A stretch of DNA of 64,000 nt from Novosphingobium resinovorum (GTDB lineage: Bacteria; Pseudomonadota; Alphaproteobacteria; Sphingomonadales; Sphingomonadaceae), in the NCBI RefSeq assembly GCF_027922145.1, contig NZ_BSFC01000043.1, positions 124,001-188,000 of the forward strand, read 5' to 3'. Positions 58,353 through 64,000 of the stretch are shown in pieces (position 1 is the stretch's first letter; each line of letters starts with the position of its first letter). A program made the translations under genes and the position numbers. The notes beneath the pieces are model-generated. The model worked only from the letters and a program-made list of their open reading frames with translations. It did not search any database and had not been told where the DNA came from.

Positions 58353-61024
58353 TGCACCTGCGTCAGCTGGAGGGCGGCGGGATCGATCGTCAGCAGTTCC
58401 GCGCCCTGCCACCCGTTGCCGAGGCGCGCGGCGGTGGCCGCGGGAAGGACGGGGGCAACCGAGGCGGACTGGTCCTGCCGGTGGAAGCGGGTGAACCGCG
58501 CGGCGGTCACGCCGTCGACCGCGTGCAGCACGGCGGAGACTTCGGCGAGGCTGGCGGGATGGGCGAAGGCGCGCGCCGCGAACCCGAAGGCGGCCAGCAG
58601 CGCCTCGCGCGCGGCGGCCATGACCGTGGCGGCGACCGCATCGGCGGCAAGTACCAGCCCGGCGTGCAGGACAAATCGGCGTGATCGGTAGGGGGCGAGC
58701 GCGATCGGCAGGCCGTGGCGTTGCCCGGCATAGTCCCCGCCGCTGCGCACGGACGCGATCGACTGCTCCAGATTGTCGAACAGCGCGTCGCCGGGCAGGG
58801 GGGCGCCGCCGCGCGTGTCGGCGATTGTCAGGACGACGGCGCGCAGCGTTCGGTCGCGTACAAGGGTGGCGTCGGCCTTGCCGATCCCGGCGAACGTGCG
58901 CGCATAGTCCGCCGCGTCGGCGAGGCTGACTATGCGGGCCATCGTGCGCACGGTGCTCGGCGCATTGGCGCGTGCGGTGGCGAGGGTCTCGGGGTCTTCG
59001 GCGCCCGATGCAGGGAGCGGGTTGATCACGCCCGAGAGTCCGGCGGGCCGCTGCAGCGGCTGGCTCAGCTGCCCGGCCCTGAGCATCCCGACAAGGCCGG
59101 TGCCGATGCGGTAGCGGGCGATCAGGTTGCCCTTGCCGCTCGGCGGGCGCGCGCCGGTCACGCCGTCGCCGAACTGGATGGTGACGGTGCCGTCGTCGGC
59201 GGTGCGGGTGGTGAACACCCGGTCGCGCGGGCCTGCACCGACGAAATCCGCGACTTCGCGCCAGCGGGCGGGTCCGATGCGCAGTTCCAGCGTGCTCGCG
59301 CGGCCGAGCGGCGTGGGGGCCGATACCCAGGTCAGCGGCTTGCCGGGAAGCGCGACGGCCTGGAAAGCGAGCGTCGCATCGCCGTTGCCGATGGCGTCCT
59401 CGCGCGTTTCGCCGTGGCTGGCGGCGACGACGTTGGCGTTGATCCGCAGGCTGCGCGGGGTGAGCGGCGGGTCGATCTCGGCGGTGAAGGTCAGGCGGGT
59501 GGCGTCCCGCGCCGGGGGAGCGAGTTGCGGCGCGTCGCCGCCCGCCGCGACCGTGCCGATCTGGGCGATGGTGAGGATGCGCGCGGCCGCCGCGCCGCTT
59601 GCGGCCTCGGAACCGGTCAGGGCGACGCGCTGGCCGACCGAAAGCCCGGCAACGTGGCGGCTCAGCGTCACGCTCTTGCCGCTGACGGTTTCGGTCACCG
59701 GCGTCATCGCCCAGCCGAGCAATTCGCTGACGCCGTGCACGGTGGTCGAGCGCGGCGAGAAGGCCGTCATCGCAGGGCCGCTCAGCTTCAGGCGGGTGAC
59801 CTTGCCGGACATGCCGAAATCGCTGACGCTGATCTCGCTGGCTTCGGTGACCTTGTAGGTCTCCATAGTCGTCCCGGCGCGCAGCACGACCCAGCTTCCC
59901 GCCACGAAGCGTTCGTAGACCTGGTCGAGATCGACATAGTCGCGGGTGGCGGGGAACGGCGCATCGGCCCAGCTGGAACGCCTGCGCGCATAAAGGCCGG
60001 GCGCGAGCTTGCGGGTGGTGTCGAACTCGATGATCTCGCTGATGTCGTCCAGGATGCCGCCGTAGCCGATCGCGCTTACGGCGGTGTCGCCGATGCCGCC
60101 CACGATGGCCCGCTTGATCGCCTTAGCCTCCAGCGCGGCTGCGGCGATCGGCAGGAATTCGCCGACGCGCAGGGCGAGGGGCAACGACTCCCACGCGGGC
60201 GCATTGTGCCCGAACAGGCTGGCGCGCTGGCGCAGAGCGAAGACGCGGGGCGCCAGCTGCGGGATGGCAGCGGCGGTGCCGAGCGGTGCTTCGAGGACGA
60301 CTTCGCTGCGTGCCGGGATCTGGTCGGCGGTGTCGGGAGGCACATCGGTCACGCCTGCGACGCGGCGGGCCTGCCAGCGGGGGCTGGTGGTCGCGGTGTC
60401 CCGCTCGGAGCCGACGATCAGCACCATGTCGCCGGTGCGCAGCTGCGTGGGCGGCTGCAGCATGAGCCTGTCGTCCCCCGCCTTCGGGGCGACGTAGCGG
60501 ACGCTTTCGGCGCGCAGGTCCTGCCAGTCCGGGCGAGCGTCAATGGCGGCGTCGGTTTCGAAGATCTGGGGCTTCTCGTCGGGGCCAGGGATGCTCATGA
60601 TCCCGGACCCGACGGGGAGCGAGACGACCTCCGGCGAACCGGGAATGGTGTCGCAGGTCACCGCCAGCCAAGCCGAGGCGGAGACGCCGGGTGCGGGCGC
60701 ATAGCCGATCAGCCGCGCCAGTTCGAGCACCGAACGCCGCTCGGTGGCGGGGCGCAGGAAACCTTCGTTGCCGATGCGCTCGTTGTAGAAGGCGAGGATG
60801 TCGAGCGCAGTGGCCCAGCCGTCGAGCAGGGCGATGGCCGGGTCGGCGGGGTCGCGCGTGGTCAGCCGGGCGAGCGCCGGGGCCTTGTGCAGCCGGTCCA
60901 GCATCGCGCCGTTGAAGCCTGCGTGAGTGGCCAGTCGCCACGGGATCATGGCGAGGTTCGCAGCGGGCGTGTCCGGCTGCGTGTCTGCGCCACCGAAGCA
61001 GGCGCATTCGGGGTCAGTGGTCAT
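58349..61024 (-). CDS. Baseplate J-like assembly protein 2
   Basis: An 891-aa protein of the 'putative baseplate assembly protein' family (gpJ/gp6-like). ATG at 61022-61024 in a 4-nt overlap with the previous gene. Diagnostic stretch: PAIALLDGWATALDILAFYNERI, GNEGFLRPATERRSVLELARLIGY at residues 65-115; near the middle DDGTVTIQFGDGVTGARPPSGKGNL, and then INPLPASGAEDPETLATARANAPSTVR with a baseplate-J-like C-terminal domain. It has a CACFGG N-terminus. With the preceding paralogue it probably builds the inner baseplate wedge as a heterodimer. Confidence 0.85.
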   Translation of the reverse strand: MTTDPECACFGGADTQPDTPAANLAMIPWRLATHAGFNGAMLDRLHKAPALARLTTRDPADPAIALLDGWATALDILAFYNERIGNEGFLRPATERRSVLELARLIGYAPAPGVSASAWLAVTCDTIPGSPEVVSLPVGSGIMSIPGPDEKPQIFETDAAIDARPDWQDLRAESVRYVAPKAGDDRLMLQPPTQLRTGDMVLIVGSERDTATTSPRWQARRVAGVTDVPPDTADQIPARSEVVLEAPLGTAAAIPQLAPRVFALRQRASLFGHNAPAWESLPLALRVGEFLPIAAAALEAKAIKRAIVGGIGDTAVSAIGYGGILDDISEIIEFDTTRKLAPGLYARRRSSWADAPFPATRDYVDLDQVYERFVAGSWVVLRAGTTMETYKVTEASEISVSDFGMSGKVTRLKLSGPAMTAFSPRSTTVHGVSELLGWAMTPVTETVSGKSVTLSRHVAGLSVGQRVALTGSEAASGAAAARILTIAQIGTVAAGGDAPQLAPPARDATRLTFTAEIDPPLTPRSLRINANVVAASHGETREDAIGNGDATLAFQAVALPGKPLTWVSAPTPLGRASTLELRIGPARWREVADFVGAGPRDRVFTTRTADDGTVTIQFGDGVTGARPPSGKGNLIARYRIGTGLVGMLRAGQLSQPLQRPAGLSGVINPLPASGAEDPETLATARANAPSTVRTMARIVSLADAADYARTFAGIGKADATLVRDRTLRAVVLTIADTRGGAPLPGDALFDNLEQSIASVRSGGDYAGQRHGLPIALAPYRSRRFVLHAGLVLAADAVAATVMAAAREALLAAFGFAARAFAHPASLAEVSAVLHAVDGVTAARFTRFHRQDQSASVAPVLPAATAARLGNGWQGAELLTIDPAALQLTQVQ

Positions 61025-63441
61025 CGTCCGCCCTCCATGTCGAAGCGGATGCGGCCCCGGTCGGGATGGTCGGGGTCGTTGTCGAGCCGCAGCAGTTCCG
61101 GGCCGGTCGGTGCGATCACGCCGTCGGCGACCGGGTCTATCGGCGGCGCCCCGGCACGGCCGAAGCGCGTCAGCATCGCCGATCGCACGCCTTCCACCCC
61201 CACGGCAGCGGCGAGGATCGCGCTGGCGTGCACCGGGTCGCCGAAGCTGCGGCGGTCGGGATGGAAGAACCCCGGCGTCCCGTCCGGCGCGGTGGCCGCG
61301 CTGAAAGTGCGCTCCAGCCGCTGCCGCACATCGGCGAGGATCGCGTCGGGATCGACGCAGACGTGCATCACGATGTCGAGCGGCACGTGGACCGGGTCGG
61401 CGACTTCGAGGTCGAAACCGGCCATGCGCTTCGCTTCCAGATGGGCGAAGAGGTCCGCAGCGAAGTCCGGGTCGTCCGTCGCGGACAAGCCGCCGATGCG
61501 GTCGACGATGAGGAACACGGTGTACCAGCTTCCCGTCCAGCGAATGCGCGCCTGTGCGCGCTGGACGCCGGGCAGTTCCTCCAGTGCGGCTGCATAGTCG
61601 GCCTCGGTCACCGCGCGGTCCTGCCGGGCGACGCGGGCGGGGGCGAAGCGGCGGATGTGCGCGGCATCCTCCCGGTCGCGGCCGCCCTGCGCCGGGAGCG
61701 GGTTGGTGACGGCGACGATACCTTCGTGCGGGGGCAGGGCGACGTGGCGCAGCACGTCGCGCCCGACGTTTCCGGCCGCGCCGCCGCCCAGACGGTAGGC
61801 GACGGAGAAGCGTGTGCCCAAGGCAGGCCGCACGGCCAGCCGGTCGTCGCCGAAGCGCAAGCTCACGGTGCCGCCGTGCTCGACTTCGGCGACGGCGGCG
61901 CGGGCGAAGCGGTCGGCGCCGAGCAGGTCGGGCAGGATGTCCCATGCCTGCGCTCCGTCGTTCAGCTGGATCGCGGCATGGGTGGGCGCTTGGGCGGGCG
62001 GGGCAAGAAAGCCGGAGACCGGCCCCGATGCGGCGAAGTCCGGTGCGAAGACGACGCCGGCATGCGCCAGTTGCGGACGATAGGGTCGGTCCGTGTCCCG
62101 GGCGGTGTCGGGCAGGAGCGTGGCCTGCGGCTCCCAATGCCCCGCATCGGCAGGGGCGAGGTTCGCCATGGCGAGGGCGCAGGGACGCACTTCACCGGCA
62201 AGGCTCAGGCTGTCGAGAGGCAGCGCGAAGGGCAGGGCGTCCTCCTCGTCCCACGCGACGTCGCAGACCGGGGTGCCGTCCACCGGATCGACGGCGTGGC
62301 GCACGGCGGTCAGCCGCACCGCATGGCGCAGGCGCGGGTCGGCGTCAGTGGCCGCGCCGGTATCGGGATCGGCGCTCTGGAGCAGCATCAGCAGGTCGCC
62401 GGGGGCAAGGTTCAGCCGGGGCTCGTCCACCAGAGTGACGCCGAGCGCGCCGGGCGGCAGGCAGCAGGCCGCATCGGACCAGGTGTGGATGGGGATCGCG
62501 TCGTGGGCGGACCACAAGGTCACGTCGGCCATCGTCTCGAAGATCGCCGCGCCCGAGCGTAGCGCCGCGTCGCGCTGCGCGGCGGTCTTCAGCACCGCCT
62601 CGCGCCCGGGCTGCATCCCGGCGACGAGCTGACCGGCGGGCAGCACCCGGCCGTCCATCGCCGATCCCGCCGCGACGCCGAAGTGGACGATCGTGCGGGC
62701 ATTGGCGCCTTCGTCCACGCGGTAGTCGACCAGCCGGGCGTGGCGGCGCAGGGATATGCGGCTGCGCGCGGTGCCGAGGTAGGCTTCGGTGCCCGCCGCG
62801 TCCTGCGCGTAGCTGAGCCGGTCTGCGTGGTAAGCCAGCGTCTCCACCAGCGCGAGGTAGGGATCGGCCGCGCCCCGGTCGCGCCAGCCGGGCATCAGCA
62901 CCGCCAGCCTGTCGAGCATGACGCGGCGGAAGCTGGCGTAGTCCTTCGCGAGATAGTCGATGCGCGGTTCCTCGGCCACGAGCGGGGGGCAGCGGTGCAC
63001 GGGGGCGCAGTCGAATTCGCTGGGGCAACCGGCCTTGAACAGGAAGTCGATGGCGGCAAGGCGCGGGTCGAAGCGCTGCGGTGGTTCCTCCTCCCCGCTC
63101 GCGCTGACGAGGTGCAGGACGTAAGTGGAGAAGTCCCCGGCGGCATTGACGCGCAGGCGTATCCGGTTGCCGTCGGTTTCGATCAGTTCCTCCACGCCGA
63201 TCCCGGTCACGCGGTCGCCGCCGGTCACGCTGAAGTTGGCGGCGACCAGCGGTGGCGAAGCGGGAACGCCATCGGTCTCGCCGGGCAGCGGATGGACGAA
63301 GAACACGTCGATCAGGGTCTGATCCGGGGAGGCGATCTCCAGATAGTCGAAGCCGTTGATGGCGTCGGGCTGCGGGTCGCCCAGGGTATCGCGCACTGCC
63401 GCGACGCGGCGCGCCTCGCGGCAGAGGTAGCGGGCGGTCAT
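61021..63441 (-). CDS. Baseplate J-like assembly protein 1
   Basis: An 806-aa paralogue of the next gene. Start MTARYLCREARR at 63441, ATGA overlap with gp25. The family block is clear: IDYLAKDYASFRRVMLDRLAVLMPGW near residue 165, LALVETLAYHADRLSYAQDAAGTEAYL, GTARSRISLRRHARLVDYRVDEG near 220; later VSLRFGDDRLAVRPALGTRFSVAYRLGGGAAGNVG and TNPLPAQGGRDREDAAHIRRFAP. The N-terminal ~150 residues are an extra domain with INGFDYLEIASPDQTLIDVFFVHPLP. Two successive large baseplate J-like genes are typical of extracellular contractile injection loci rather than of P2-like phages. Confidence 0.85.
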   Translation of the reverse strand: MTARYLCREARRVAAVRDTLGDPQPDAINGFDYLEIASPDQTLIDVFFVHPLPGETDGVPASPPLVAANFSVTGGDRVTGIGVEELIETDGNRIRLRVNAAGDFSTYVLHLVSASGEEEPPQRFDPRLAAIDFLFKAGCPSEFDCAPVHRCPPLVAEEPRIDYLAKDYASFRRVMLDRLAVLMPGWRDRGAADPYLALVETLAYHADRLSYAQDAAGTEAYLGTARSRISLRRHARLVDYRVDEGANARTIVHFGVAAGSAMDGRVLPAGQLVAGMQPGREAVLKTAAQRDAALRSGAAIFETMADVTLWSAHDAIPIHTWSDAACCLPPGALGVTLVDEPRLNLAPGDLLMLLQSADPDTGAATDADPRLRHAVRLTAVRHAVDPVDGTPVCDVAWDEEDALPFALPLDSLSLAGEVRPCALAMANLAPADAGHWEPQATLLPDTARDTDRPYRPQLAHAGVVFAPDFAASGPVSGFLAPPAQAPTHAAIQLNDGAQAWDILPDLLGADRFARAAVAEVEHGGTVSLRFGDDRLAVRPALGTRFSVAYRLGGGAAGNVGRDVLRHVALPPHEGIVAVTNPLPAQGGRDREDAAHIRRFAPARVARQDRAVTEADYAAALEELPGVQRAQARIRWTGSWYTVFLIVDRIGGLSATDDPDFAADLFAHLEAKRMAGFDLEVADPVHVPLDIVMHVCVDPDAILADVRQRLERTFSAATAPDGTPGFFHPDRRSFGDPVHASAILAAAVGVEGVRSAMLTRFGRAGAPPIDPVADGVIAPTGPELLRLDNDPDHPDRGRIRFDMEGGR

Positions 63442-63824
63442 GGCAGCGGCCTTTCGATCGTCGCCAGCTTCGGTTCTCCGCTGGCGCGCAGGACGTAGGC
63501 GACGCGGATGCGCAAGGTGGCCTCCTCGATGGTCACTTCCACCTGCCCGACCTCGATCAGATCGCCGAGCCACTGGCCGAGCGCGCCCTGCAGGCCGAGT
63601 TCGACGGCCACGGCGATCGAGGGATCGTTGCCGCCGAACAGGATCTGCCGCAGGCCGCTGCCGAAGTCGGGCCGCATCACCCGCTCTCCGGGAGAGGTCA
63701 GCAGGAGCTGGCCGATCAGCATCCGCACATAGCCCTCGGCGTTCATGGCGGCGGTGCGACCACCGGAATCGAAGGCGAGGGGGAAGGCGATGTGCGGCGC
63801 CTGCGAGGTGGCTGGCTGGGTCAT
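63438..63824 (-). CDS. GPW/gp25-family baseplate wedge protein
   Basis: A 128-aa protein. ATG at 63822-63824 overlaps the upstream stop, and its own stop overlaps the next start (ATGA at both ends). Family motifs: IGQLLLTSPGERVMRPDFGSGLRQILF in the middle, then IAVAVELGLQGALGQWLGDLIEV and a beta-strand end (LRIRVAYVL). gp25-like proteins form the baseplate wedge core and are present in every contractile tail, type VI secretion system and injection particle. Confidence 0.93.
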   Translation of the reverse strand: MTQPATSQAPHIAFPLAFDSGGRTAAMNAEGYVRMLIGQLLLTSPGERVMRPDFGSGLRQILFGGNDPSIAVAVELGLQGALGQWLGDLIEVGQVEVTIEEATLRIRVAYVLRASGEPKLATIERPLP

Positions 63825-64000
63825 TGCGCGATCACTCTCGTCTGCACGGTGGTGACAGTGGGCGGGCCTTGCGGGATCTGCTCGGCGCTCTTGCACAGGC
63901 CCGGCGAGGTGGAGAGGATCAGTGGCTGCCCTCCGGCGGTGACGCGGGTGGCGGGCACCAGCCACTGCACGGTGATGCAGGGCTGGGGCTTGGTGCCCGC
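63821..64000 (-). CDS. Unrecognised tail-module protein, C-terminal end only
   Basis: The frame is open from the right window edge to a TGA overlapping the gp25 start; 59 residues are visible, ending TVQTRVIAQ. They contain two cysteines (KPQPC and GLCKSAEQ) and a WLVPATRVTAGGQPLILST stretch, Pro- and Thr-rich and beta-like. I do not recognise the family. Its coupling to gp25 marks it as a structural or assembly gene of the same particle. Confidence 0.7.
   Translation of the reverse strand, partial: AGTKPQPCITVQWLVPATRVTAGGQPLILSTSPGLCKSAEQIPQGPPTVTTVQTRVIAQ

Noticed and set aside
52664..64000. Prophage
   Set aside because: Only baseplate-type genes are visible, with no integrase, capsid, terminase or attachment site; the paired baseplate J-like and DUF6519 genes favour an injection particle.
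1..64000. tRNA, rRNA, CRISPR array, insertion sequence or replication origin
   Set aside because: No conserved RNA gene sequence, direct-repeat array, transposase frame or iteron cluster was recognised by eye on either strand.

Overview
The window is GC-rich chromosomal DNA, densely coded on both strands, most like a sphingomonad (Sphingomonadaceae, probably Novosphingobium or a close relative). The signs are three large TonB-dependent receptors with sphingomonad-style TonB boxes, an ECF sigma/NrsF pair, egtB-egtD, many Tat/Sec-exported enzymes and about 80-bp palindromic alphaproteobacterial repeats. I saw no rRNA, tRNA or CRISPR array.

Layout. (1) 1-4745: a leftward run of small-molecule hydrolases (isochorismatase-like, alpha/beta hydrolase, XapX membrane protein, exported amidohydrolase, exported VOC protein). 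(2) 5057-9679: a TonB-dependent receptor with a Pro/Gly-rich insert, a small DUF2188-like protein, and a divergent TetR/SDR pair. (3) 9875-14490: acnB, pirin and a LysR regulator. (4) 14541-20183: a leftward redox-stress operon (periplasmic peroxiredoxin, short DsbD/ScsB-like thiol transporter, ECF sigma factor, NrsF anti-sigma), divergent from egtB-egtD, with a good ECF-type promoter in front of the peroxiredoxin. (5) 20840-52622: a large catabolic island of two TonB receptors, a LacA/LacC-like GMC dehydrogenase, a Tat-exported sugar isomerase-like protein, a GH3 beta-glucosidase, hydantoinase/oxoprolinase A and B, NCS1 and SSS permeases, an M14 carboxypeptidase with a cytochrome c, two DapA-family lyases, a three-subunit FAD/2Fe-2S amine dehydrogenase, VOC and Rid proteins, two LysR regulators and a MalT-like regulator. 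(6) 52664-64000: a leftward, translationally coupled baseplate module of a phage-tail-like contractile injection system, running off the right edge.

The main result is in region 5. Promoters of at least four separate operons, and more weakly three others, carry the same operator, ACGTTGC-N7-GCAACRT, a T-N11-A LysR box. In the four best cases a CATTG element follows at exactly the same distance (first base 18 nt past the box), where a -35 box would lie. This ties some 20 genes between 20.8 and 52.6 kb into one LysR regulon. The enzymes suggest uptake and stepwise dismantling of a nitrogen-containing glycoside or conjugate: sugar removed by GH3 or by 3-keto-glycoside chemistry, ring or amide opened by hydantoinase and M14 peptidase, amine oxidised by the heterotrimeric dehydrogenase, and the product processed by the DapA-like, VOC and Rid proteins. 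The substrate cannot be read from the sequence and I know of no described pathway with this gene set.
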